Position numbers and translations under genes: made by a program. A DNA stretch of 64,000 bases, from assembly GCA_002281575.1 (NCBI GenBank), contig NCGN01000011.1:1-64000 (forward strand), written 5' to 3'. Positions 1 through 9,227 of this stretch are shown piece after piece. Positions within the stretch are counted from its first letter, which is position 1; each line of letters starts with the position of its first letter. This DNA comes from Sphingobacteriia bacterium 28-36-52 (lineage in GTDB: Bacteria; Bacteroidota; Bacteroidia; Chitinophagales; Chitinophagaceae). Below the pieces are notes generated by a model that was not told where the DNA came from, searched no databases, and saw only the letters and a program-made list of their open reading frames with translations.

Positions 1-32
1 TCTGGGCTAAATTTGCGGTTTACTCTTGACAT
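1..32 (-). CDS. possible start of a gene running off the left edge
   Basis: Only about ten codons are visible, beginning at an ATG (complement of 30-32) and reading M-S-R-V-N-R-K-F-S-P. A promoter-like TAACTTTA lies on the same strand at 46-39, so transcription would begin almost at the ATG, the same layout as sdaA at 36721 in this window. The product cannot be guessed from so few residues. Confidence 0.35.
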   Translation of the reverse strand, partial: MSRVNRKFSP

Positions 33-210
33 GTTTCCTAAAGTTATGATTACAAAATTGATTTTAATTTTGAATCCAGTCCTTTAGGGGGTTAATACAT
101 TCGAACCACAAAAGTGAACGAAGCTGTTCAGTTAATATTCAATATGGGAGAGGGTTTTGGAGAAAAAAAAAGTGGACAAACCGATGAGAAAATCGATTTA
201 TCCACTTGGG

Positions 211-284
211 TGATTCGGATTGGATTCGAACCAATGACCTACTGCTTAGAAGGCAGTTGCTCTATCCAGCTGAGCTACCGAACC
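211..284 (-). tRNA. tRNA-Arg (anticodon UCU)
   Basis: The minus strand folds as a full cloverleaf. The acceptor stem GGTTCGG pairs with CCGAATC, with one G-U pair, and the discriminator base is A. The anticodon arm is ACTGC / CTTCTAA / GCAGT, giving anticodon TCT (UCU), which reads AGA. The T-arm contains GGTTCGAATCC. CCA is not encoded. Its neighbour on the plus strand is hutH, with a T-rich stretch (311-319) between them. Confidence 0.95.
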
Positions 285-368
285 TTGATTTGGAGGTGCA
301 AAATAAAGGATTTTTTTTTACTAAAGCAAACAAGGTGTCAAATTGCGTCGATAAATTGTAAAACAGTT

Positions 369-375
369 TACTTTG
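369..375 (+). promoter_or_regulatory. putative -7 element of hutH
   Basis: TACTTTG is one base short of the Bacteroidota TAnnTTTG element and lies 18 bases before the ATG at 394. A TTG at 343-345 could be the -33 box, although the spacing is long. The element contains an in-frame TTG at 373, which is why that codon is unlikely to be the start. Confidence 0.4.
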
Positions 376-393
376 CACCAAACGATTGACTTC

Positions 394-1905
394 ATGAGCT
401 ACAATTATTTGCCACTTGACAGTAAACCGCTACAATTTCAGCAAATCAAGCATTTATTAGATTATGACCAATTGGTATCCATCACTTTTGATGCGCATGA
501 AAAAATAATGCGATGTAGGGAGTATTTAGATCAAAAAATGCAAGAGTCAGGCAAAATGTATTACGGTGTAAATACAGGATTCGGGTATCTTCAAAACGTA
601 CAAATAAGCTTAGATCAAATTGAACAATTACAATATAATCTGATTGTTTCCCACTCTTGTGGTTTGGGAGAAGAAGTTCCAAAAGAGATTGTAAAGTTGA
701 TGATGATGCTTAAAATAAAGCAATTGAGCTATGGCCATAGTGGTGTTCAAATAAATACAGTAATTCGGTTAATGGACATGTATAATAATGGAATGTTTCC
801 CGTAATTTATGCTCAAGGGTCTTTAGGAGCTTCTGGAGACTTAGCTCCACTGAGTCATTTAAGTTTGCCCTTATTAGGTCTTGGAGAAGTTTACTTTAAT
901 GGCGAGAAAATGGCTTCAGCAGCTGCTTTAAAAAAGATGAACTGGGAGCCTATTCATTTGCAAAGTAAAGAGGGGCTTGCATTAATTAATGGTACTCAAT
1001 TTATGAATGCCTATGGATTGTATTGCTTGAAAAAAGCAGAACAATTAATAAAAATGGCCGATTTAATTGCAGCTTTATCCATTGAGGCTTTCGATTGTTT
1101 ATTAGAACCATATCACCCAGCAATTCATCAAATTAGAGGGCATCAAGGGCAAATAGATACAGCCACTACAATTCGTTGTTTTTTAGCTGGTAGTGAAATA
1201 GCCCAGCAACCCAAAAAACAAGTGCAAGACCCTTACTCGTTCAGATGTATACCACAAGTGCATGGTGCCAGCAAAGATGCATTTAAACATGTACTCAACA
1301 TTTTTATGCAAGAAGTCAATTCGGTAACCGATAACCCCAACATTTTTCCTGATGAAGACCTAATTGTTAGTGGAGGTAATTTTCATGGGCAGCCATTAGC
1401 CATCAATTTGGACTATTTATGCATTGCCATGAGTGAGATTGCTAGTATTTCTGAAAGAAGAACATACCAATTAATTTCAGGACAAAGAGGGTTACCCATG
1501 TTTTTGGTTAAAAATGCAGGATTAAATTCTGGTTTCATGATTCCACAATACACTGCTGCAGGAATAGTAAGTGAAAATAAGCAATTATGCACCCCTGCAT
1601 CGGTAGACAGTATTTCGAGTAGTAACAACCAGGAAGACCACGTTAGTATGGGAGCTAACGCAGCAACAAAATGTTACAGATTAATGCAAAATGTAGAAAA
1701 AGTGTTAGGAATAGAACTATTAACTGCTGCGCAAGCGTTCGATTTTAGAAGACCTGCAAAAACCTCCTTGGTGTTAGAAGAGTTAATGACACAATTTAGA
1801 AAACAAGTACCATTTAACGATGCTGACAGAATTTTACATACTGACATGATAAATTCAATTAATTTTATCGCGGATTATACATTAAACAGTCCAACTGAAC
1901 AATGA
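394..1905 (+). CDS. hutH: histidine ammonia-lyase
   Basis: This enzyme deaminates L-histidine to urocanate in the cytoplasm, the first step of histidine degradation. The protein is about 503 residues, normal for the family. The Ala-Ser-Gly triad that cyclises into the MIO cofactor is at residues 146-148 (GASGDLAPLSH). The later blocks GLNSGFMIPQYTAA and NQEDHVSMG are typical of HAL rather than of phenylalanine or tyrosine lyases, although related tyrosine lyases cannot be fully excluded. I chose the ATG at 394 because an in-frame TTG at 373 lies inside the predicted promoter. No hutU, hutI or hutG is nearby. The stop overlaps the start of the next gene by 4 bases. Confidence 0.88.
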   Translation: MSYNYLPLDSKPLQFQQIKHLLDYDQLVSITFDAHEKIMRCREYLDQKMQESGKMYYGVNTGFGYLQNVQISLDQIEQLQYNLIVSHSCGLGEEVPKEIVKLMMMLKIKQLSYGHSGVQINTVIRLMDMYNNGMFPVIYAQGSLGASGDLAPLSHLSLPLLGLGEVYFNGEKMASAAALKKMNWEPIHLQSKEGLALINGTQFMNAYGLYCLKKAEQLIKMADLIAALSIEAFDCLLEPYHPAIHQIRGHQGQIDTATTIRCFLAGSEIAQQPKKQVQDPYSFRCIPQVHGASKDAFKHVLNIFMQEVNSVTDNPNIFPDEDLIVSGGNFHGQPLAINLDYLCIAMSEIASISERRTYQLISGQRGLPMFLVKNAGLNSGFMIPQYTAAGIVSENKQLCTPASVDSISSSNNQEDHVSMGANAATKCYRLMQNVEKVLGIELLTAAQAFDFRRPAKTSLVLEELMTQFRKQVPFNDADRILHTDMINSINFIADYTLNSPTEQ

Positions 1906-2423
1906 GAAAATTAACCTTATCCTTTTTATTAATAGTAGTTACAGTTGCAGTTCATGCACAAAATATTGCACATAAACTATCAGACAAAGTAACAGTACAG
2001 TTCCCCACTAAACCATCTGAAAAAACAATGAATGGGGCTACTATTTTTTATTCAACGGATAAAGATACTAGCAAAGGTTTTGGTGCATTGGTATTCGATT
2101 TAAGCGCTATGGGACTTTCAGGTGACCCTATAGAAATGATGGGTGATTCTTTTTGGGATCAATTAAAAGCTGGTATGAGCAGTCAAATGGCGGGTGCAAG
2201 TATCAGCAAAGACATTATTACTAAGTTTAAGGAAAAAAATAGCTTATACGTGGAAATTGATGGGGCAAACTCATCAGATGATAATTTGAAAGGTAAAAAA
2301 GCATTTGGTTATATCTTTTTTATAGGCCCAGTTCTACACCAGGTTCTATTTTATTCAACCAATCCATCTGCAAAAGCGGCAGATGGACAGGCTTTTTTTG
2401 ACAGTGTAGAAATTGGTAAATAA
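1902..2423 (+). CDS. exported protein of unknown function
   Basis: The product is 173 residues with a clear signal peptide (MRKLTLSFLLIVVTVAVHAQ), so it is probably periplasmic. The mature part is a single small globular domain without cysteines or a recognisable catalytic motif; the closing segment FYSTNPSAKAADGQAFFDSVEI looks like the last strand and helix of a lipid- or ligand-binding alpha/beta fold, but I cannot name the family. Its ATG overlaps the hutH stop (ATGA), so the two are translationally coupled, and 19 bases separate it from glnS. Confidence 0.7.
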   Translation: MRKLTLSFLLIVVTVAVHAQNIAHKLSDKVTVQFPTKPSEKTMNGATIFYSTDKDTSKGFGALVFDLSAMGLSGDPIEMMGDSFWDQLKAGMSSQMAGASISKDIITKFKEKNSLYVEIDGANSSDDNLKGKKAFGYIFFIGPVLHQVLFYSTNPSAKAADGQAFFDSVEIGK

Positions 2424-2442
2424 TTCAACAAATAAATAGGGA

Positions 2443-3759
2443 ATGAGCAGCGAAGAGAAAAGTTTGAATTTCATAGAAGAGATTATTGAAGCAGATTTGG
2501 CTAGAGGGAAACACCAAAGTATTACTACACGATTTCCTCCTGAGCCCAATGGATATTTGCATATTGGACATGCTAAGAGTATTGTGCTAAATTTTGGATT
2601 AGCAAGAAAATATGGTGGCTCAACCAATCTTCGTTTTGATGATACCAATCCAGTAACAGAAGACACTGAGTATGTTGAAAGTATAAAAAACGATGTAAAG
2701 TGGTTGGGCTTTGAGTGGGCAAATGAATTGTATGCTTCCGATTATTTTGATCAGTTATATGAAATGGCATTAAAACTGATTGATCTAGGTTTGGCTTATG
2801 TAGACGATAGTTCCAGTGAAGAAATTGCTGCTCAAAAAGGCACCCCTACCATTCCAGGTAAAAGAAATGAATATGCCAATAGAACCCCAGCTGAAAACAG
2901 GGCTTTATTTGAAGATATGAAGGCAGGCAAATATCCGGATGGGTCAAAAGTTGTTAGAGCAAAAATAGATATGGAGTCTCCTAATATGTTATTAAGAGAT
3001 CCAATTATTTATAGAATCAAACACGCACACCATCATAGAACTGGTGACAAATGGTGTGTGTATCCAATGTATGATTTTGCACATGGACAAAGTGATTCAA
3101 TTGAAAAAATTACCCATTCTATATGTACATTAGAATTTGTTCCACATAGACCATTGTATAATTGGTGTATTGAAAAATTAGCAACTTTCCCTTCTCAACA
3201 ATATGAGTTTGCCCGTTTAAACATGACTTACACGGTTATGAGTAAACGCAAATTACTACAGTTGGTAAACGAACAAATGGTAAACGGTTGGGACGACCCA
3301 AGAATGAGTACCATCAGTGGTATGAGAAGAAGGGGATACCCAGCTGCTGCTATTAGAGAATTCTGTGATAGAATTGGTGTTGCAAAACGAGATAATTTAA
3401 TTGATGTTGGATTATTGGAGTTTTGCGTTAGAGAGGAATTGAATAAAACAGCCCTTAGAAGAATGGTCGTGTTTGATCCACTTAAAGTAATTATTACAAA
3501 TTACGATAAAGTGAGCGAAGATTTGACTAGTGAGAATAATCCTGAAGACCCTAATGGAGGAGTTAGAACAGTTCCTTTTAGCAAAGAAATTTGGATAGAG
3601 AAGGATGATTTCATGGAAATCCCTTCTAAGAAATATTTTCGCTTAGCACCTGGTCAAATGGTTCGCTTAAAGAGTGCTTATATAATTAAATGCGAGGAGG
3701 TTGTTAAAGATGTTAACGGGAATATAACTGAAGTGCATTGTACATATATTCCTGGGTAA
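2443..3759 (+). pseudogene. glnS: glutaminyl-tRNA synthetase, N-terminal and catalytic part; frame lost at 3753
   Basis: GlnRS charges tRNA-Gln with glutamine in the cytoplasm. This frame (438 codons to a TAA) has the class I signatures: HIGH within [14 protein letters not shown] near residues 34-48, the KMSKS counterpart VMSKRKL, and the start of the C-terminal beta-barrel anticodon-binding region. It stops just after CTYIP. In family members CTY is followed by about 17-20 residues (a variable loop, then KVKGxxH) and then by WVSAAHA. Here the loop is missing and WVSAAHA resumes in another frame at 3753, so the lesion is an internal deletion of 3n+1 bases rather than a simple single-base slip. 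It may be a real mutation or an assembly fault. Confidence 0.85.
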
Positions 3760-4052
3760 GTGCTGCACACGCTATTCAAGCTGAAGTAAGATTGTACGAT
3801 CGATTATTTAGAGTGGAAGATGTAGCAAATGCTGAAGGAGATTTTAAAGATCATATCAATCCTGATTCCTTAACAATTTTATCCAATGCATATGCAGAGC
3901 CAGCTTTAGCAAATGATGCACGTAATCAAGCATTTCAATTTTTAAGAAAAGGATATTTTGTACAAGACCAAGATAGCAAATCTAGTAAACTGGTTTTTAA
4001 TAGAACAGTTACACTGAAAGATTCTTGGGCTAAAGAAGTAAAAAAAGGGTAA
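3738..4052 (+). pseudogene. glnS: glutaminyl-tRNA synthetase, C-terminal fragment
   Basis: Authentic GlnRS sequence begins at codon 3753 ([19 protein letters not shown]) and runs to the normal end (VFNRTV...KDSWAKEV), the distal part of the anticodon-binding beta-barrel. The ATG at 3738 is accidental, because its first residues are the out-of-frame reading of the upstream part. Both fragments together encode about 537 residues, against about 554 for the E. coli enzyme, so nearly all the gene is present except the loop at the junction. It ends 3 bases before the convergent PspC-like gene. Confidence 0.85.
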
Positions 4053-4055
4053 ATG

Positions 4056-4277
4056 CTAGTAATACTTCAGGGGGTTTCTTCTTGCGGCAAAAACATAATT
4101 TTTGATGTTTTTCCAAAATGCCAAAATCATGTAAATAATGATGGGAGATCCCATGGTTAAGAATGAAATGTAAATAAACCACATTCGAATTCGGGTAGAG
4201 GCAATTCCTAGCCTAACACCAATGGAGGAACATACCCCAAAAGCCTGCAATTCTAAAAATTCTCTAATTTTTTGCAT
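4056..4277 (-). CDS. PspC-domain small membrane protein
   Basis: A 73-residue protein starting MQKIREFLELQAFGVCSSIGVRLGI. The order (amphipathic N-terminus, VCSSIGVRLGI, a hydrophobic segment WFIYISFLTMGSPIIIYMILAFW, then a basic tail) is that of the PspC/stress-response membrane domain. These proteins sit in the inner membrane and in other bacteria take part in envelope-stress signalling; the exact role here is unknown. A longer reading from 4352 adds 25 residues with no family likeness, and a promoter-like TAACTTTA at 4308-4301 lies inside that extension, so I chose the ATG at 4277. Confidence 0.75.
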   Translation of the reverse strand: MQKIREFLELQAFGVCSSIGVRLGIASTRIRMWFIYISFLTMGSPIIIYMILAFWKNIKNYVFAARRNPLKYY

Positions 4278-4300
4278 GGTTACTGTTTCTTTATAATAGT

Positions 4301-4308
4301 TAAAGTTA
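4301..4308 (-). promoter_or_regulatory. putative -7 element of the PspC-like gene
   Basis: TAACTTTA on the minus strand matches 7 of 8 positions of TAnnTTTG, 23 bases before the ATG at 4277. No clear -33 box. Confidence 0.35.
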
Positions 4309-4375
4309 AGCACTAAATTATCAATAATGTGCATATTAATCTTTAATTCCATTTTAACCTAAGCCCGTTTTTTAG

Positions 4376-4383
4376 TAAATTTG
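4376..4383 (+). promoter_or_regulatory. putative -7 element of acnA
   Basis: TAAATTTG is a full match to the Bacteroidota -7 element, about 45 bases before the aconitase ATG. A T-run at 4352-4355 stands where the -33 box is expected but lacks the G. Confidence 0.55.
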
Positions 4384-4427
4384 CCCTGCTTACGAAAAGA
4401 TATCAATTAATATAAAATCACTTCTTT

Positions 4428-6695
4428 ATGGCTTTTGACATTGACATGATTAAGAAAGTGTATGCAGAAATGCCTGCCAAAGTAGATAATGCTCGAAAAG
4501 TATTAGGTAGACCACTTACTTTATCTGAAAAAATCCTATTTGCACACCTCCATTCAGACCAACCAATTGCTAATTTTGAAAGAGGCAATAGTTATGTAGA
4601 TTTTGCCCCAGACCGAGTTGCTATGCAAGATGCAACCGCTCAAATGGCATTATTACAATTTATGCAAGCAGGTCGTCCTAAAGCTGCAGTACCTTCAACT
4701 GTTCATTGCGACCACTTGATTACAGCAAAAAATGAAGCTAAAAAAGACTTAGAAGTAGCTAATGCAGAAAGTAAAGAAGTGTACGATTTCTTGGCTTCTG
4801 TTTCTAACAAATATGGAATTGGATTCTGGAAACCTGGCGCTGGTATTATTCACCAGGTTGTTTTAGAAAATTATGCTTTCCCAGGCGGTATGATGATAGG
4901 AACCGACTCACATACGGTAAATGCGGGTGGATTAGGTATGATTGCCGTAGGTGTTGGTGGTGCCGACGCTTGTGATGTAATGGCAGGATTGCCATGGGAG
5001 TTGAAATGGCCTAAACTAATAGGTGTAAAGCTAACCGGTAAGTTAAGCGGTTGGACTGCCCCTAAAGACGTGATTTTAAAAGTAGCTGGTATTTTGACTG
5101 TTAAAGGTGGAACCGGCGCTATTGTAGAATATTTTGGTGAAGGTGCAGTGGCAATGAGTTGTACGGGTAAAGGTACTATTTGTAATATGGGTGCCGAAAT
5201 TGGAGCAACCACTTCTACTTTTGGATACGATGAAAGCATGAGTCGTTATTTAAAAGCTACAGGCAGAGATGAAGTTGCCAATTTAGCAGACGGAGTCAAA
5301 GCTTATTTGAATGCAGATTCGGAAGTATATGCTTCCCCAGAAAAATATTTTGATCAGGTTATCGAAATCAATTTAAGTGAATTAGAACCCCATTTAAATG
5401 GGCCTTTTACACCAGATTTGGCTACGCCTATTTCAAAAATGAAAGAAGCTGCAGCTGCAAATGGTTGGCCAACTAAAGTGGAAGTGGGTTTAATTGGTAG
5501 TTGTACCAATAGCTCATATGAAGACATCAGCAGAGCGGTAAGTTTAGCACGTCAAGCTGCTGAAAAAGGATTAAAACCAAAGGCACAATATACCATCACA
5601 CCTGGTAGCGAACAAGTTCGTTATACCATTGAGCGTGACGGATTCTTAGAAGTTTTTGATAAAATAGGTGCTACAGTTTTTGCAAATGCTTGCGGGCCTT
5701 GTATAGGTATGTGGGATAGAGTAGGTGCTGAAAAGCAAGAGCGCAACACCATTGTACATAGTTTCAATAGAAACTTCGCAAAACGTGCAGATGGTAATCC
5801 AAATACCATGGCATTTGTTGCGAGTCCTGAATTAGTTACTGCTTTGGCTATTGCAGGAGATCTTACATTCAATCCTTTAACTGATACCCTTACTAACGAA
5901 AAAGGGGAGCAGGTAAAATTAGACGAGCCAACTGGTATGGAATTACCTCCAAGAGGTTTTGCTGTTGAAGATGCAGGATATCAAGCTCCCGCAGAAGATG
6001 GTAGTAAAGTAAATGTTCAAGTAGAACCAACTAGTAAGCGTTTACAATTATTGGATCCATTTGCAGCTTGGGAAGGCACTGACCTAAAGGGATTAAAACT
6101 GTTGATTAAAGCAAAGGGTAAGTGCACCACAGACCATATTTCTATGGCAGGTCCTTGGTTAAAATTCCGTGGTCACTTAGATAATATTTCTAACAATATG
6201 TTGATAGGTGCGGTTAACTTCTTTAATGAAAAAACCGATAATGTAAAAAACCAATTAACAGGCGAATATGGTGCAGTTCCTGCAACACAGCGTGCCTATA
6301 AAGCTGCTGGCTTAGGATCAATTGTTGTTGGTGATGAAAACTATGGTGAAGGTAGCTCAAGAGAACATGCTGCAATGGAACCTCGTCATTTAGGAGTTCG
6401 TGCCATTTTAGTAAAGTCTTTTGCACGTATTCACGAAACCAACTTAAAGAAGCAAGGTATGTTGGCATTAACTTTCAATGACAAATCTGACTACAATAAA
6501 ATTCAAGAGGATGATGTAATCAATATTGAAGGATTAACTTCATTTGCACCTGAGACTCCTTTAACCATTGTGTTACAACACAAAGATGGTTCTGAAGATA
6601 AAATTTCAGTAAATCATACTTACAATGCACAACAAATTGAATGGTTTAAAGCAGGTGGCGCATTGAATATTATTCGCAAGCAAGTTGCTGGATAA
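4428..6695 (+). CDS. acnA: aconitate hydratase
   Basis: Aconitase isomerises citrate and isocitrate in the TCA cycle (cytoplasm). The protein is 755 residues, the length of the mitochondrial-type aconitase usual in Bacteroidota. Its three [4Fe-4S] cysteines are visible: Cys359 in GSCTNSS and Cys422 and Cys425 in ACGPCIG. The substrate-binding block [15 protein letters not shown] in the swivelling C-terminal domain is also intact. It is a single gene with its own promoter element and a strong terminator, so it is probably transcribed alone. Confidence 0.96.
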   Translation: MAFDIDMIKKVYAEMPAKVDNARKVLGRPLTLSEKILFAHLHSDQPIANFERGNSYVDFAPDRVAMQDATAQMALLQFMQAGRPKAAVPSTVHCDHLITAKNEAKKDLEVANAESKEVYDFLASVSNKYGIGFWKPGAGIIHQVVLENYAFPGGMMIGTDSHTVNAGGLGMIAVGVGGADACDVMAGLPWELKWPKLIGVKLTGKLSGWTAPKDVILKVAGILTVKGGTGAIVEYFGEGAVAMSCTGKGTICNMGAEIGATTSTFGYDESMSRYLKATGRDEVANLADGVKAYLNADSEVYASPEKYFDQVIEINLSELEPHLNGPFTPDLATPISKMKEAAAANGWPTKVEVGLIGSCTNSSYEDISRAVSLARQAAEKGLKPKAQYTITPGSEQVRYTIERDGFLEVFDKIGATVFANACGPCIGMWDRVGAEKQERNTIVHSFNRNFAKRADGNPNTMAFVASPELVTALAIAGDLTFNPLTDTLTNEKGEQVKLDEPTGMELPPRGFAVEDAGYQAPAEDGSKVNVQVEPTSKRLQLLDPFAAWEGTDLKGLKLLIKAKGKCTTDHISMAGPWLKFRGHLDNISNNMLIGAVNFFNEKTDNVKNQLTGEYGAVPATQRAYKAAGLGSIVVGDENYGEGSSREHAAMEPRHLGVRAILVKSFARIHETNLKKQGMLALTFNDKSDYNKIQEDDVINIEGLTSFAPETPLTIVLQHKDGSEDKISVNHTYNAQQIEWFKAGGALNIIRKQVAG

Positions 6696-6726
6696 TGATT
6701 AATTGTTGAAATACATATTTCATATC

Positions 6727-6766
6727 AAGTCCTGCCAGATAAAATCTAGCAGGACTTTTATTTTTT
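6727..6766 (+). terminator. rho-independent terminator of acnA
   Basis: AAGTCCTGC (6727-6735) pairs with GCAGGACTT (6749-6757), with a further inner AGAT/ATCT stem, followed by TTATTTTTT. Confidence 0.85.
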
Positions 6767-6784
6767 AAAAATGTTAATTAATTT

Positions 6785-7222
6785 ATTCTGACAAGATCAC
6801 TCATCATACTCTACTTAATCATCTTTGGATCTTATATCTTATGGACTAGGCAGCCCGATTATTTTGATGGAGAAAAATATCCAGCAACTATTCAAATGGT
6901 TAGAGACAGTACCAGCAATAAAATGATACCAAAAGCATTTTATTCGATTGGCGTAAATCAATATGCAATTCAAGTAGCTTATCCATTGTTAACTTACCAA
7001 TCGAATGAGAAAGTGACGGTTATATTTGAAACAGAGCACCCTTCAAAAGCCAGCGTATATAGGTTTTGGGGCTATTGGTTGCACTGGGAAGAACTATTAG
7101 GGTCAATTATTGCAGCCATTGTTTTATTTCAAATTGCGGTTTCTATAACCAATAATCCTACAGAATCTGCAATGAAAGAACAAATGGATTATATCCCAGA
7201 AAAGAAAACCAAGTACGATTAA
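6785..7222 (+). CDS. DUF3592-like two-helix membrane protein; start codon unclear
   Basis: The open frame continues upstream of the first ATG (6896) to a TAA at 6779-6781. This upstream part encodes a convincing first membrane helix (SLIILYLIIFGSYILW) and conserved-looking sequence (PDYFDGEKYPATIQ). With the C-terminal helix (LGSIIAAIVLFQIAV) it gives the helix, extracytoplasmic domain, helix layout of DUF3592 proteins. No ATG, GTG or TTG exists in the upstream part; only ATT (6785) or CTG (6788) could serve. Alternatively the ATG at 6771 is the true start and one base is missing near 6785. It heads a likely operon with the next two genes. Function unknown. Confidence 0.65.
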   Translation: MLTRSLIILYLIIFGSYILWTRQPDYFDGEKYPATIQMVRDSTSNKMIPKAFYSIGVNQYAIQVAYPLLTYQSNEKVTVIFETEHPSKASVYRFWGYWLHWEELLGSIIAAIVLFQIAVSITNNPTESAMKEQMDYIPEKKTKYD

Positions 7223-7257
7223 AAGGATTCAATAACTTAGCTTTTTATAATTTGAAT

Positions 7258-8073
7258 ATGAAAAAAAATGTCCTCATTGCACTAAGCTTAATTACGATAG
7301 GATTAGCTTGTAATAAGAACCCTTATAAAGCCACCAATAAAGTTTATAAGAAACAAGTAAAAAATTATTTAGAAAGCATTGCATCTATACCCGAACAGTC
7401 CATAATAAATGATACCATTCCCCCATCTCCTTATTGGGTAGGTACAACCAATTTTGGAATTCGTAAACCCAGCTATGTAATTATTCATCATACTGCACAA
7501 CATTCTACCGATCAAACATTAAAAACTTTCACCTTACCTAGAACTGCAGTTAGTGCACACTATGTTATTGGAAGCGATGGCAAAGTATTTCAAATGTTAA
7601 ACGATTATTTTAGAGGTCAGCATGCAGGTGTAAGTAGGTGGGGGAATCAACTTGATATGAATTCTGCATCCATTGGCATTGAATTAGATAATAATGGATT
7701 TGAATATTTTGAACAAGCCCAAATAAATAGTTTATTGGTTGTATTAGGGAAACTCAAAAAAGCATACAATATTCCAACTGCTAATTTTATTGGCCATGGA
7801 GATATTGCACCTACTCGTAAGAATGACCCCAATTGGAGATTCCCTTGGAAGCAATTAGCAGACAAGGGCTTTGGATTATGGTATGATGATTTAAGGTCTA
7901 CTGTACCTGAAACCTTTGACCATATTACTGGCCTAAGAATTGTAGGTTTTGATATAAAAGACACTACTGCAGCAATTGTTGCATTTAAAAGACATTTTCT
8001 ACAAGATACCACCAAAGGAATGACACCATATAGTCGAGAAATTTTGTTCAATCTCCATAAGAAATATTTCTAA
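7258..8073 (+). CDS. N-acetylmuramoyl-L-alanine amidase, lipoprotein (Amidase_2 family)
   Basis: This enzyme should cleave the bond between N-acetylmuramic acid and L-alanine in peptidoglycan or its fragments. The signal peptide ends in the lipobox GLAC (Cys18), predicting a lipid-anchored envelope protein. The Amidase_2/AmiD-like domain spans about residues 70-205. Candidate zinc ligands are His77/78 (IIHHT), His180 (GHGD) and Asp190 (DPNWRFPW). I chose the ATG at 7258 over a TTG six bases upstream. It lies 35 bases after the DUF3592-like gene and 18 bases before another predicted envelope hydrolase. Confidence 0.88.
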   Translation: MKKNVLIALSLITIGLACNKNPYKATNKVYKKQVKNYLESIASIPEQSIINDTIPPSPYWVGTTNFGIRKPSYVIIHHTAQHSTDQTLKTFTLPRTAVSAHYVIGSDGKVFQMLNDYFRGQHAGVSRWGNQLDMNSASIGIELDNNGFEYFEQAQINSLLVVLGKLKKAYNIPTANFIGHGDIAPTRKNDPNWRFPWKQLADKGFGLWYDDLRSTVPETFDHITGLRIVGFDIKDTTAAIVAFKRHFLQDTTKGMTPYSREILFNLHKKYF

Positions 8074-8091
8074 TGGAGTAAACCAACTAAT

Positions 8092-9156
8092 ATGATAAGG
8101 AGATATTGGCTAATTGCTTTTCTAATAGTGCACTTAGCAAATACTGAGGCCGCTGGACAGTTATTACCTAATATTGAAATCATTAATGCATTAAAAGAAA
8201 GTGACCGCTATATTGCGAATGGTAAATCTCAATATGCACTGATTCAACTTCATCAAGTGTTACAAACCAAAGAAGCGGTAACAGATCAAAATATTCTTTC
8301 TCATTTGTACAACAATTTAGCAATCGTACTTGCGCGTTACAACAATTTTACTGGTGCAATGGCTTGCTTTTATAAAGCAGGATCAATTGAAACTAAATAT
8401 AATACCACAAAAAGAGGCAAGCGATATCTGTCATTTTTTAGCACCAATGCTAATTATGACAATAAAATAAAAGAAGATATTGTAAATGATGAGATATTAG
8501 AGTTAATGGTTCAAGATCAAATTAATCAAAAGGAATTAGAAAGAACCGAAGAATATGAATCGGAGCGAATTCAACCCGAAACAATTGTAGAAGCTTTTTT
8601 AGATCAAAAAGAAGCAACCCACTACGCATTGGCCATTCTGATAAAGCAACCCATTCCTGGTCAAAAAAATACGAATACCGGATTGGGTGAAGTGGGCCAT
8701 TCCTTCATTTCTTTAATTAAATACAATAATGACCAGTCAGCCATATGCAAATCTTTTGGATTTTATCCTGAAGAGGGCCAGTTGATTCCAGTAAATCCAC
8801 TAATACCAACCGCCCTTTCCGTTATTAAAGATGATTCTTACCACAATTGGGATCAATTATTGGGGAAGTTTGTTTCTAAAGACCAATTTGAAAAAATATT
8901 AGAATACATTGACCACAATATTGCAAATGAATATCATTTAAGTGATTACAATTGTTCTGATTTTGCATTGACTATTGCCCAACTAGGAAATATTCAAATT
9001 GATAATACAGTGGGATATTGGCCACTAGGGAAAGGAGATAATCCAGGATATATAGGTCAAAGTATACTAGGAGGCAAGTACTTTAATCTTGATACAAAAA
9101 CGAAAGAAGGGCTCTTTACTTGTTCCAACAATTTATTTACAAAAACAAAGAAGTAA
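8092..9156 (+). CDS. exported protein with TPR-like region and permuted papain-fold (NlpC/P60 or LRAT-like) domain
   Basis: A 354-residue protein with a signal peptide (residues 1-22), a helical TPR-like region (about 35-105), a charged linker, and a C-terminal domain carrying a His in GHSFISL (His203) and a Cys in YNCSDFA (Cys288). His before an N-C-x-x-F-type Cys is the order of the circularly permuted NlpC/P60 and LRAT-like papain-fold hydrolases (YiiX type), the reverse of ordinary NlpC/P60. I infer a periplasmic amidase or acyltransferase acting on cell wall or lipid. The fold call rests on the motif pair only. It lies directly behind the amidase gene. Confidence 0.6.
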   Translation: MIRRYWLIAFLIVHLANTEAAGQLLPNIEIINALKESDRYIANGKSQYALIQLHQVLQTKEAVTDQNILSHLYNNLAIVLARYNNFTGAMACFYKAGSIETKYNTTKRGKRYLSFFSTNANYDNKIKEDIVNDEILELMVQDQINQKELERTEEYESERIQPETIVEAFLDQKEATHYALAILIKQPIPGQKNTNTGLGEVGHSFISLIKYNNDQSAICKSFGFYPEEGQLIPVNPLIPTALSVIKDDSYHNWDQLLGKFVSKDQFEKILEYIDHNIANEYHLSDYNCSDFALTIAQLGNIQIDNTVGYWPLGKGDNPGYIGQSILGGKYFNLDTKTKEGLFTCSNNLFTKTKK

Positions 9157-9199
9157 CCATTTTTTTACAAAACATCGTACATCCTAACACTTGTTAGCT

Positions 9200-9207
9200 T
9201 ATTTTTG
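9200..9207 (+). promoter_or_regulatory. putative -7 element of the acyl-CoA dehydrogenase gene
   Basis: TATTTTTG is a full match to TAnnTTTG, 20 bases before the ATG at 9228. Confidence 0.5.
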
Positions 9208-9227
9208 CGCCATAAAATTTTACAACC

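Noticed and set aside
8..15. TAAATTTG promoter-like match on the plus strand at the left edge
   Set aside because: No plus-strand gene follows; it probably lies inside the partial minus-strand gene.
114..389. Open frame of 91 codons at the left end
   Set aside because: It is mostly the antisense reading of tRNA-Arg (IGFEPMTYCLEGSCSIQLSYR is the usual false peptide) and overlaps the hutH promoter region.
3738..3765. Programmed ribosomal frameshift in glnS
   Set aside because: No slippery heptamer is present at the stop, and a shift would still leave out the conserved loop of about 17-20 residues; deletion explains the data better.
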